Shown in pieces: positions 7,753 to 15,809 of a stretch of 28,756 nucleotides of DNA. A model generated the notes under the pieces. It had not been told where the DNA came from, did no database searches, and was given only the letters and a program-made list of their open reading frames with translations. Source of the stretch: Balneolaceae bacterium UBA1514 (GTDB lineage: Bacteria; Bacteroidota; Rhodothermia; Balneolales; Balneolaceae); the NCBI GenBank assembly GCA_002323515.1, contig DCQQ01000006.1, positions 36,307 through 65,062 on the forward strand. Reading direction: 5' to 3'. Made by a program: the position numbers and the translations under genes. Numbering within the stretch: the first letter of the stretch is position 1; every line of letters begins with the position of its first letter.

Positions 7753-9366
7753 TTAGCGTTTATTCATTGAGACTAAAAAATCTAAATTATCTCGAGTTCC
7801 TTTTATTTTATCAATGATGAATTCCATTGCTTCAAAGGGACTCATATTGGTTAAATGGCGACGTAACAAAACTACTTTCTCACGCTCTTCTTCACTAACC
7901 AATAGCTCCTCGCGTCGCGTTCCAGATCGAAATATGTCGATGGCTGGATAAATTCTACGATCCGAAATACGGCGATCTAGTATAATTTCACTATTCCCTG
8001 TTCCTTTGAATTCTTCAAAAATAACATCATCCATACGAGAACCGGTATCAATTAATGCGGTTGCAACAATAGTTAGTGAGCCACCTCCTTCTATGTTACG
8101 TGCAGAGGAGAATAGTTGTCTTGGTACCTTAAGTGCTTCCGAATCCACCCCACCACTCATAGTCCTTCCTTTGTTACCCGCACATACGTTATAAGCTCGT
8201 GCTAATCGGGTAATTGAATCCAACAATAATAGAACATCATGCCCACTCTCAACCAATCTTTTAGCTTTTTCAAATACAATTTCCGATAAGCCCACGTGAT
8301 TTTCTGGTTTTTCATCGAAGGTAGAAGCAGCTACTTCTGCCCCTCGTACACTTCGCTCCATCTCAGTAACCTCTTCAGGGCGCTCATCAACCAGTAAAAT
8401 TAATATTTTTGCTTCTGGATGATTTTGACTAACTGCGTTGGCAATGTTACGTAGTATGGTGGTTTTACCCGTTTTCGGCTGTGCAACAATTAAGCTACGT
8501 TGACCTTTACCTATTGGGGCGAACATATCGATTAAACGTGTGGTATACTCATTTGGGGCGTATTCTAAACGATAACGGTCCTCGGGATGTACGGGTAACA
8601 ACTCATCAAAATAGCCTCTATTATCTACATCACGAGGGATGTGCCCATTAACCCCTTCCACTCTAAGCAGAGCAAAATATCTCTCACCCACTTTAGGAGG
8701 GCGAATAATACCAATTACACTATCACCTTGCCGAAGTCTAAATCGTTTAATCTGTGAAGGGGAAACATAAATATCATCGGGACTTGCCTTATAATTATAA
8801 TTCACTGATCTCAAAAATCCATACCCATCTGGAAGAATTTCTAAGGTTCCCTCATTAATTAGATAAGGACCAAGCTTCGGCTCCAATTCCGCTAAACGTT
8901 CCTTTAAAGTAGGCGCATCAGAGGTTGGAAGTTCGTCATGTTCGTGCTTTTTACGGTTTCTTGATCTGTTAGAGGCGTTATGATGTTGATCAATGGAATC
9001 CCTGTTGCCTCTGCGCCCCTTGTTTTTTGGCTCTTCGGCTTCCGCTTTTTCTTCTTTATAACTAACCACATGTTCGCCGCCGCCATATAGGTTATTCGCA
9101 GCGTTATTAATTTGGGTCGCCGTACGAGTTTCTTTGAACAAATCAGGGGTTTTGCCTGCTTTTGAGCTATTTTCTGCTTTAACTTCGTGATTTGAAGCAT
9201 GCCCGGCACTTGCATGTATAATGGCGTCAATAAGCAATTGCTTCTTTAACCCAGTTACCCTCTTCACCCCTATAGACTTAGCTATAGCTTGTAAATCCGG
9301 TAGTTTTTTTGATTTCAATTGCTCAGGGTCATTCCAAGAATACCCATCATTCGTTAGTGATGACAT
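7753..9366 (-). CDS. rho: Transcription termination factor Rho
   Basis: Rho is the hexameric RNA-dependent ATPase/helicase that ends transcription. At 537 aa it is longer than the E. coli protein (419 aa). The extra length is an N-terminal SAP-like Rho_N domain (about residues 14-52) plus a highly charged, low-complexity linker (about 60-150, rich in Lys, Glu, Asn and Arg), as is common in Bacteroidota. The RNA-binding domain has [20 protein letters not shown]. The Walker A is QPKTGKTTI, then come [13 protein letters not shown], the Walker B-like [15 protein letters not shown], the R-loop region TMSGGVD, and [13 protein letters not shown]. The start is an ATG. An A/T-only stretch directly precedes it. 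Confidence 0.97.
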   Translation of the reverse strand: MSSLTNDGYSWNDPEQLKSKKLPDLQAIAKSIGVKRVTGLKKQLLIDAIIHASAGHASNHEVKAENSSKAGKTPDLFKETRTATQINNAANNLYGGGEHVVSYKEEKAEAEEPKNKGRRGNRDSIDQHHNASNRSRNRKKHEHDELPTSDAPTLKERLAELEPKLGPYLINEGTLEILPDGYGFLRSVNYNYKASPDDIYVSPSQIKRFRLRQGDSVIGIIRPPKVGERYFALLRVEGVNGHIPRDVDNRGYFDELLPVHPEDRYRLEYAPNEYTTRLIDMFAPIGKGQRSLIVAQPKTGKTTILRNIANAVSQNHPEAKILILLVDERPEEVTEMERSVRGAEVAASTFDEKPENHVGLSEIVFEKAKRLVESGHDVLLLLDSITRLARAYNVCAGNKGRTMSGGVDSEALKVPRQLFSSARNIEGGGSLTIVATALIDTGSRMDDVIFEEFKGTGNSEIILDRRISDRRIYPAIDIFRSGTRREELLVSEEEREKVVLLRRHLTNMSPFEAMEFIIDKIKGTRDNLDFLVSMNKR

Positions 9367-9466
9367 AAAATTTAATTAAATAAACGTGTTAGTACCGACT
9401 TCATGAATACTTCAAATTCATGGATGGTTAGGGAGTTAAAATTCTGGCCGTACAAGAAAAGCATAT

Positions 9467-10717
9467 TCACATTCGGCTCATCCAATCTTTAACAATAGAG
9501 TAAAAGTAAAAACTTCCTGTAAAAATAACCAAAGATGTCTTCAATTCACTTAATATAAATTCTACATCACCATCATTCATGGCTCTCATATGTAAATGAG
9601 ACGGAATACCTACCAAAGAAGCGGCCCTATCCCCTGCAACTTTGTAAAAAAAACGATCCGAAAAACCAAGTGTTTCATCTAAAATTTCCTTGCTTATTTT
9701 ATCTTTCATCATTCCAATAACAATAACTTTTCTATTGTTTTTTAGTGACTTAACAGTGCTAATGGTAGATGAGATTCCTTCTAAATTATGAGAGCCTGAG
9801 AAATACCAAGAGAAGGTGGTATGCATTCGCTCAAATCTCCCTGGAACGCCAGGGAATTCTTCTATAGCCGCAATAAAATCTTCTTCACTTACTGGATATT
9901 GATCCTTTAAACACTGAATTGATTGGTAGGTCATAGCTACATTCCAAGCATTAACAGGTTCAAAAAAAGAAGTTTTGAGCGTAATATTGGGTTTGCTCAG
10001 TTTGATATTCTTCCTTGAAAAACTTGGGTTTAATTGTTCCGCTTCAAATATAGGGGCATTCTGTTTAATTGCACGCTCTTCAATTATCTTATATGCCTCA
10101 TTCGGTACTTTACCCACAATACAAGGTACTTTCTTCTTAATGATGCCTGCTTTTTCCCAGGCAATTGAAGCTAAATCTTCTCCAAGTATGTCGGTATGAT
10201 CGTAGGAAATACTTGTAATAATACTTAATAAAGGTAAAAGTACATTGGTTGCATCTAATCTTCCTCCCAAACCTGTTTCAATAATAGCTATATCTACAAA
10301 TTCATGGTCAAATAGAGTGAATGCAATCACCGTACTTAACTCGAAATAAGTGAGTTTGTACGTGTCTAGTAAGCTGGAAACTTGGGCAAAAAAGGCCACT
10401 AATTTGTTATCAGAAATGGGCTTACCGAGTATGCGAAATCGTTCGTTAAATGAAATTAAATGGGGAGATGTGAACAAGCCCGTTTTATATCCAGCACGGC
10501 GGTAAGTAGCTTCAAGAAGGTGACATACTGTGCCTTTTCCATTCGTTCCCGCTACGTGAATAGAGGGGAAATTTTTTTGAGGATTGTCCAATTCTTGTAA
10601 AAAATTCTTGACCTTTTTTAATGAAAAATTAGCGGCTTTGGCTCCAACCATACTAAATTTTGGGAGGGTAAGTAAATATCTCTCGACATCTTTAATATGA
10701 ATAAATTCTTTAGGCAT
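9467..10717 (-). CDS. folC: Bifunctional folylpolyglutamate synthase / dihydrofolate synthase
   Basis: FolC adds glutamate to dihydropteroate and to folates, using ATP. At 416 aa it has normal length. The P-loop is HVAGTNGKGTVCHLLEA (GTNGKGT at 57-63). Family motifs follow: FTSPHL, ETGLGGRLDATNV, and SYDHTDILG with AWEKAGIIK, the segment bearing the Mur-ligase-type carbamylated-lysine region. FPGVPGRFER leads into the C-terminal domain. There the usual D-G-A-H-N-P motif reads SGSHNLEG, so the Asp is replaced by Ser. It starts at an ATG 22 bp after the class IV aminotransferase gene, consistent with a folate operon. Confidence 0.94.
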   Translation of the reverse strand: MPKEFIHIKDVERYLLTLPKFSMVGAKAANFSLKKVKNFLQELDNPQKNFPSIHVAGTNGKGTVCHLLEATYRRAGYKTGLFTSPHLISFNERFRILGKPISDNKLVAFFAQVSSLLDTYKLTYFELSTVIAFTLFDHEFVDIAIIETGLGGRLDATNVLLPLLSIITSISYDHTDILGEDLASIAWEKAGIIKKKVPCIVGKVPNEAYKIIEERAIKQNAPIFEAEQLNPSFSRKNIKLSKPNITLKTSFFEPVNAWNVAMTYQSIQCLKDQYPVSEEDFIAAIEEFPGVPGRFERMHTTFSWYFSGSHNLEGISSTISTVKSLKNNRKVIVIGMMKDKISKEILDETLGFSDRFFYKVAGDRAASLVGIPSHLHMRAMNDGDVEFILSELKTSLVIFTGSFYFYSIVKDWMSRM

Positions 10718-10739
10718 TGATTATAATTTTGGGTATTTC

Positions 10740-11666
10740 CTACGAAATAGTTAACTCATATATGTTTCTGATCATGTCTAATATGGTCTGATCTGTAACT
10801 AGTTGAATTGCGTCTATGTCGTGTATGGGTTGGATTCCCTTGATGGTACTAGTGGAAAAAATCACATCTGCTTCATACAGTGATTCTATGTGATACAATC
10901 CCTCTTGAATGCTAAAAAAAGATTGATTGTGTAACGCAGTCAACAAAGCGTCACGTCTTGTTCCAGCTAATATACCACAATTTATAGAGGGGGTATACAC
11001 TGTTTGTTTGTTTATCCAAAAAATATTTGCTGAACTACTCTCTCCTACATAACCATCTGCACTACAAAGCAGTGCATCATCATAGCCATTTTGTAGAGCC
11101 TCAGTAGCAGCCAGTACATACAACAAAGCATTAGATGACTTTAGTGTACTGGCCTCTGCTGCTTTAACGGGCAAATGAAAGGAACTTTTCATAAGCCGGA
11201 GACTAGACGATTGGTCTAATTGATCGGGCATTGGGTGGTAAGAAAGAAACCAAGACCCCTTCGAGCTTGTACTAGGATACCCTCTTCCCCCATTCCTCCA
11301 ACATTGCAAGCGAAGAATGTGTTGCAAGCCTAAATGACCATTATTTTTTATTCCAACCTTAAACAAGCGTCCCCACTCTTCGGAGGATATTTGTAAATCA
11401 ATACCTAAATAGTCTAAGCCTTTATTTAAACGCTTTATGTGCAAGTCTAGCAAAATAACCTGCCCATTAACGCTAAGCATTGTTTCAAATAAACCATCCC
11501 CATACATCATTCCTCTATTTTCAACATGTATTCTCGCCTCAGACTCTCGCAACCAAGTCCCATTTAGGCAGACCAACGGCTCATTTAACACAGTGTCTAG
11601 GTTTTCTTTCAACGGTGACGGTCCGTCTGCTTTAATTTTTCCGGGCTTATCTGTTCCCAAACTCAA
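10740..11666 (-). CDS. Class IV aminotransferase, probably aminodeoxychorismate lyase (PabC-like)
   Basis: This is a PLP enzyme of fold type IV. The conserved N-terminal LNGTWLRESEARI and GMMYGDGLFETM, the PLP lysine Lys176 in STLKSSNALLY, and the cofactor-contact Glu209 in GYVGESSSANIFW are all present. The same fold serves branched-chain and D-amino-acid aminotransferases, so PabC (making p-aminobenzoate for folate) is chosen mainly because folC follows 22 bp downstream. The longest frame begins with a TTG at 11666 and overlaps the upstream gene by 20 bp. A TTG at 11660 has AGAGG six bases before it, and a GTG at 11591 would give an N-terminus closer to the family. No ATG is available before the conserved core. 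Confidence 0.78.
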   Translation of the reverse strand: MSLGTDKPGKIKADGPSPLKENLDTVLNEPLVCLNGTWLRESEARIHVENRGMMYGDGLFETMLSVNGQVILLDLHIKRLNKGLDYLGIDLQISSEEWGRLFKVGIKNNGHLGLQHILRLQCWRNGGRGYPSTSSKGSWFLSYHPMPDQLDQSSSLRLMKSSFHLPVKAAEASTLKSSNALLYVLAATEALQNGYDDALLCSADGYVGESSSANIFWINKQTVYTPSINCGILAGTRRDALLTALHNQSFFSIQEGLYHIESLYEADVIFSTSTIKGIQPIHDIDAIQLVTDQTILDMIRNIYELTIS

Positions 11667-12288
11667 CCTCTAAAAGACTGATTAAAGGCTCTAATTGTGA
11701 TGAATTTCGGTAGCCTACCTGAGTCCAAAGGATTTGTTTATTGACTGAATAGACAAGGGTGGGGATCCCTGGGATTTGAAATTCGTTAAACAAGGCACTT
11801 CCATCTACTACAAGATGCCGCTCGGAAAATACTTCATCACTTTCATAAGATACACCGTTGTTTTTTTCTAGCTTCTCTCCCTCTATTTGTTGAACATATC
11901 CCTCTCGCGTATCTAAAACTAGAGCTATAACCAATTTTGGAGTCATTGGATTATAACCCGAGGAAACAGAATCAAATCTAGCGATGAGTTGTTCTAATTG
12001 GTCCACCACTTGAGTTGACTTATCCGACCAACGTGCAGCAAATAGCATGATGATCGGTTCATCGGTAAATGTAGCCATTTGTACACTATCCATTTCTTGT
12101 TCTAAAAACCCTGTTTGCAATACAGATACATGGGCCTCTAAAAACTGACCGGTGCCTTCTTGAAGGCCACTATTGAAGGTCTTCAATTGTTTTGAATTGA
12201 AATTGAAAGAAGAAAACACTATTGCGACCAAACCTATAAACGCTAGCACTAGCACAAATGGGACAAATTGTTTGGAATCTAATCTCAT
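11647..12288 (-). CDS. Membrane-anchored thioredoxin-fold protein lacking cysteines
   Basis: This is a 213-aa protein with one N-terminal membrane segment (about residues 8-27) followed by a soluble domain, so it probably faces the periplasm. The domain matches a thioredoxin fold: a strand IIMLFAARW leads into WSDKS where the redox motif W-C-x-x-C would be, and FQIPGIPTLVY holds the cis-proline loop. Both cysteine positions are Ser (88 and 91), and there is no cysteine anywhere in the protein, so dithiol chemistry is excluded. The function is unknown; a structural or binding role is more likely. I start at the ATG at 12288. A TTG at 12348 would add 20 residues before the membrane segment. It overlaps the PabC-like gene by 20 bp and is probably first in that operon. 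Confidence 0.65.
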   Translation of the reverse strand: MRLDSKQFVPFVLVLAFIGLVAIVFSSFNFNSKQLKTFNSGLQEGTGQFLEAHVSVLQTGFLEQEMDSVQMATFTDEPIIMLFAARWSDKSTQVVDQLEQLIARFDSVSSGYNPMTPKLVIALVLDTREGYVQQIEGEKLEKNNGVSYESDEVFSERHLVVDGSALFNEFQIPGIPTLVYSVNKQILWTQVGYRNSSQLEPLISLLEVEFGNR

Positions 12289-12567
12289 ACTCAAAGTTAT
12301 GGTTTTTTGCACTTTATCGCCTGATTTAATACGGCTAGGCGTTGGCAATCTGAGTTATAAGAAAAATAATTTACAGAATGCTGGAATAAATTTTTTTAAT
12401 TCGGTTCAATTTATCTGTGCGCTCGATAAATGATATATGAATAGGGTGAAATACCCCACTTTTTTTCCTGAATAGCGAGTCCGTTACTTCGAACTTCATA
12501 GTTTTACACGTGTTGCGTAACCCTAGGGTCAGTTTTTTGGTTTTGAGATGTAAACACGGTAAAGTAC
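12289..12567. promoter_or_regulatory. Non-coding region upstream of the thioredoxin-fold gene
   Basis: This stretch separates the folate-side operon from the decayed end of the glucan locus. No gene is recognised. Short symmetric elements are present: ACACGTGT (12506-12513), CCCTAGGG (12521-12528), and GGGT-5 bp-ACCC (12444-12456), followed on the plus strand by a T7 run (12460-12466). A promoter for the minus-strand operon is expected here, but no convincing boxes were found. Confidence 0.35.
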
Positions 12568-12930
12568 TTAGCTGAAACTTGATTCCAAAGCTACGATTCC
12601 TAAATCCTGCAAATAGTCTAATTGATCAATGACCCCTTGAAGATCCCGTCCATACCTGCGTTCTCGAACGATATCATAAAACTTGGGTGTCGCTTATTGT
12701 TCCCACTGCACTTTGGCATACCAATAAGAAGTCCATGAACTCAGACCCCGCCCTTCAGATCCCCTTGCACGCTCTTTATTGGGTTCATTGGTTATATAAC
12801 CATTTCAAAAACGTTCTGGGCAAATCTGATACCAAACTAGTCCATTAGACCATTCCGGTGCCTGTGCACAACTTACACAAAACGGGCCCAAAAGCAGAAT
12901 AACAATCCCAATTAGACTAATTCGTTGCAT
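12568..12930 (-). pseudogene. Truncated GH13 alpha-amylase-family lipoprotein gene with two internal stops
   Basis: From an ATG at 12930, one continuous frame runs to a TAA at 12568-12570 (codon 121), interrupted by a TGA at 12805-12807 (codon 42) and a TAA at 12694-12696 (codon 79). The first part is a lipoprotein signal (ILLLGPFCVSC) and WSNGLVWYQICPERF, the usual opening of a GH13 barrel. After the TGA the frame reads NGYITNEPNKERARG, then WTSYWYAKVQWEQ; after the TAA it reads FYDIVRERRYG and GRDLQGVIDQLDYLQDLG, the hallmark second helix/strand of bacterial GH13 glucanases. Homology ends after GIVALE; all catalytic residues are lost. Each stop is one C-to-T change from a sense codon expected there (CGA Arg, CAA Gln), and no frameshift is needed. 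It begins 10 bp after the MFS transporter stop, so it was the last gene of the glucan operon. Confidence 0.85.
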
Positions 12931-12939
12931 AGTTTAGTA

Positions 12940-14301
12940 TCAAGTTGAAATGGCTACGTCTCCATCCACATCATTCACCCTCATAACCGACCATGCACCT
13001 AGTAGCATAAAGACGCCTGCAGTGACCAAGGCCCAAATCGCCTGCCCACCGTACAAATGCTTAACAATAGGCCCTCCAATAATTCCATTTACAATCTGTG
13101 GGAAGGTGATGAAAAAATTGAATATCCCCATGTAGACCCCCATTTTTTTTGCCGGGATAGAACCAGCTAAAATAGCATATGGCATGGCTAGAATACTAGC
13201 CCAAGCTATGCCAATACCAACCATGGAAAGCAGGAGCCAATATTTATCTTGAATAAAATAAATTGATATAAGACCTAATCCACCTAGAGCAAGGGATATA
13301 GCATGTGTTTTTTTACGACCCATTGATGCGGCAATTTTTGGTAAGAAAAAGGCAAATACAGCAGAAACTGCGTTATACACCCCGAAAATAACTCCAACCC
13401 AGTTTCCAGCTTCTTGAAATAATGGAGAACTAGTATCCCCTTTAGCTACCCCAAAAACATGTTCAGCGATGGCTGGTGTGGTAAAAACCCACATCGAAAA
13501 TAAAGCAAACCAAGAAAAGAATTGAACCAGTCCTAACTGCTTCATGGTTTCCGGCATAGATGCAAAATCTCTAAAAATATGAACCAAAGAGGGTTTTTCT
13601 TCTTCAACTACTTCGTTTTCTAACTCTTCACTATCGAATTCCTCAAGCTCTTCTGGACTGTATTCAGTAGTAGTGACCACCGTCCACAGTATAGAACCTA
13701 GCAATATAGCAGCACCTACCACAAATGAGATGATTAAATTTAATGGAATTTCCCCTTCTCCAGCTGTTTTACCCCACCCAAAGCCTTCTGCTAGAATGTA
13801 GGGTAGCCAAGACCCTACTACAGCTCCAATTCCAATAAGCACGGTTTGAACCGAAAAACCTAGGGTACGCTGCAAGCTAGGTAGTTTGTCCGCCACCAAT
13901 GCCCTGAAAGGTTCCATAGCAATATTGAAGGAGGCATCCATAATCATAAGCATACCTGCTCCAACCCATAAAGCTGGTATGAATGCCGCAAATAAGCCCG
14001 CATTAGGCATAAGAATGAGCCCCAAACTAGCGAGAACGGCACCTGCTAAAAAGTACGGCCGCCTACGCCCCAAACGGGTCCAAGTGTTATCACTGTAATG
14101 TCCGACAATGGGCTGAACAATCATCCCGGTGATGGGTGCTACTAACCAAAACCAAGACAGATGCTCTACATCGGCTCCAAAGGTTTGAAGTATTCTACTA
14201 GCGTTAGCATTCTGTAAGGCAAAGCCCATTTGAATACCTAAGAAGCCCATACTCATATTCCAAATATCAGCTTTTCGCAAATTGGGTTTTGTTCGTTTCA
14301 T
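12940..14301 (-). CDS. MFS sugar transporter (SLC45/GPH-like), probable maltose/maltodextrin permease
   Basis: This is an inner-membrane transporter of 453 aa with about twelve hydrophobic segments. The signature between helices 2 and 3 reads QPIVGHYSDNTWTRLGRRRP, close to sucrose/maltose carriers of the SLC45 and glycoside-pentoside-hexuronide type. A highly acidic loop (EYSPEELEEFDSEELENEV) lies in the middle cytoplasmic segment. Clustering with GH13 enzymes and a LacI regulator suggests import of maltose or short maltodextrins released outside; the substrate is inferred from context. It starts at an ATG with GGAG five to eight bases upstream, one of the better ribosome-binding sites in the window. 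It follows the 464-aa amylase gene by 67 bp. Confidence 0.85.
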   Translation of the reverse strand: MKRTKPNLRKADIWNMSMGFLGIQMGFALQNANASRILQTFGADVEHLSWFWLVAPITGMIVQPIVGHYSDNTWTRLGRRRPYFLAGAVLASLGLILMPNAGLFAAFIPALWVGAGMLMIMDASFNIAMEPFRALVADKLPSLQRTLGFSVQTVLIGIGAVVGSWLPYILAEGFGWGKTAGEGEIPLNLIISFVVGAAILLGSILWTVVTTTEYSPEELEEFDSEELENEVVEEEKPSLVHIFRDFASMPETMKQLGLVQFFSWFALFSMWVFTTPAIAEHVFGVAKGDTSSPLFQEAGNWVGVIFGVYNAVSAVFAFFLPKIAASMGRKKTHAISLALGGLGLISIYFIQDKYWLLLSMVGIGIAWASILAMPYAILAGSIPAKKMGVYMGIFNFFITFPQIVNGIIGGPIVKHLYGGQAIWALVTAGVFMLLGAWSVMRVNDVDGDVAIST

Positions 14302-14368
14302 TGGTTACTCCAAATAATGATTAGGATAAAAAGTGACTAATTCATGGTAATGAATGCGTAATTATTGT

Positions 14369-15763
14369 CTAGTGGGTACTAACTATCACCCAGGAATGAG
14401 CCGGTACTCTCATACTATCATTCCCCGTTGCTTCAAACTGTGTAGTTTCCATTCCATATATATTATATGTAGTGCCTGCTTCTAATGGGAAACTAATTTC
14501 TTGGGTCATTTGGGTATTATTAAGCCCAACATACATGCCAAAATAATCCTTGTTTCGTTGGAAGGCATAGGTGCCTTTTGGAGAGGATATACGTATGGGA
14601 TTTGCTCCATAAGCGCCATTCCAAAGAGCTTCGTTTCGCTTATTCAATGCCAACAAATCGGTATAAAAATCGACTAGTGCATAGTCTTTCCATTCAATTT
14701 CATCTTTTTCAAAGAATAATAATTGTTTATCCAACACCGCTTCTTGCCCACTATAGACCAATGGCATACCATCAATAGTCGCTGAGAGTACCGCAAAGTT
14801 TTGGAAATTATCCCCGTACATTTCGATATCGGTTCCATTCCAAGAATTTTCGTCATGATTGGATGTAAAATACATCCGATAGGAACTGTCAGGGAACTTT
14901 TTAGCATCTTCTGCTAGTAACGAATCCAATCGATCGAAAGTAATCGCTCCTTTCGCAATTTCTCTAATGATGTGAGCGTATTCCCAGGCGTAGTTCATAT
15001 CAAATGCCTCTATTAGCAATTCAGGCTCCCCATCTTCAGCTAACATAAATATATCCTTTACTTCGTCCAACTCGGCATGTGCCCGTACCCAAAAATCAGT
15101 GGGAACCTTACCTGCCACATCACAGCGGTACCCATCTACTCCAAATTCAGCCACCCAATACTTCATCGCATCAATCATTGCGGCTCGCATCTTTTCATTG
15201 GTATAGTCAAGTTGAATGACATCGGTCCAATCAGTGCCTAATGGTGGAATGAAATCACCTTCTTCATTTAGTACATACCAATCCTTATTTTCTGTCCATG
15301 GATTATCCCAAGCCGTATGATTTGGTACCCAATCGAGAATTACCTTCATCCCGAGTCCATGTGCTTGCTCAACCATGCGTCTGAAATCTTCCTCCGTTCC
15401 GTAGTCACTGCTAACCGCCTTGTAATCCTGTACCGAATAGTAGCTCCCAATACTACTTTCAGTTTCTTTTCGGTTAATTTTGCCAATTGGATGGATAGGC
15501 ATGAACCAAAGAATATCAACTCCCATTTCCTTTAGGCGTGGCAGATGTTGTGAAAAGGCATTAAACGTGCCTTCAGGGGTATATTGACGCACATTTACCT
15601 CATAAATAGTTGCGTTTTTACTCCACTCTGGATGTTCCACTTTGGACACAGGGGCCACCGCTTCCAAGGTAGAAGGTTGTGAGCAAGCCGCTGACAGAAC
15701 AAAGAGACTTGCTATACATAAACTAAATATGCGCGATAGTGAAAAACTAGTTGTTGAATTCAT
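14369..15763 (-). CDS. GH13 alpha-amylase family lipoprotein
   Basis: This is a 464-aa glycoside hydrolase cleaving alpha-1,4-glucans. A signal sequence ends in the lipobox LSAAC, making Cys27 the lipidated residue, so it is membrane anchored, either periplasmic or surface exposed. The catalytic barrel starts at WSKNATIYEVNVRQY. Region I is DWVPNHT (144-150), region II GYRCDVAGK with the nucleophile Asp215, region III MLAEDGE with the acid/base Glu243, and region IV FTSNHDENSW with the transition-state stabiliser Asp304. No extra carbohydrate-binding module is present, unlike its two neighbours. A short C-terminal beta domain follows the barrel. The gene is 46 bp after the 822-aa GH13 gene and 67 bp before the MFS gene. 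Exact specificity cannot be read. Confidence 0.92.
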   Translation of the reverse strand: MNSTTSFSLSRIFSLCIASLFVLSAACSQPSTLEAVAPVSKVEHPEWSKNATIYEVNVRQYTPEGTFNAFSQHLPRLKEMGVDILWFMPIHPIGKINRKETESSIGSYYSVQDYKAVSSDYGTEEDFRRMVEQAHGLGMKVILDWVPNHTAWDNPWTENKDWYVLNEEGDFIPPLGTDWTDVIQLDYTNEKMRAAMIDAMKYWVAEFGVDGYRCDVAGKVPTDFWVRAHAELDEVKDIFMLAEDGEPELLIEAFDMNYAWEYAHIIREIAKGAITFDRLDSLLAEDAKKFPDSSYRMYFTSNHDENSWNGTDIEMYGDNFQNFAVLSATIDGMPLVYSGQEAVLDKQLLFFEKDEIEWKDYALVDFYTDLLALNKRNEALWNGAYGANPIRISSPKGTYAFQRNKDYFGMYVGLNNTQMTQEISFPLEAGTTYNIYGMETTQFEATGNDSMRVPAHSWVIVSTH

Positions 15764-15809
15764 GATTAAATAATTGAAAAATTACAGATACAATGGGTTA
15801 CGTATAAAG

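Noticed and set aside
12506..12513. ACACGTGT palindrome as the LacI operator of the glucan locus
   Set aside because: It has a central CG, but it lies downstream of the whole locus, has no second copy before the locus genes that I could find, and eight bases are too few to decide.
12805..12807. The in-frame TGA of the GH13 remnant as a recoded (selenocysteine or Trp) codon
   Set aside because: A second in-frame stop (TAA) follows 36 codons later and the gene is truncated, so decay explains both better. No SECIS-like stem was evident.
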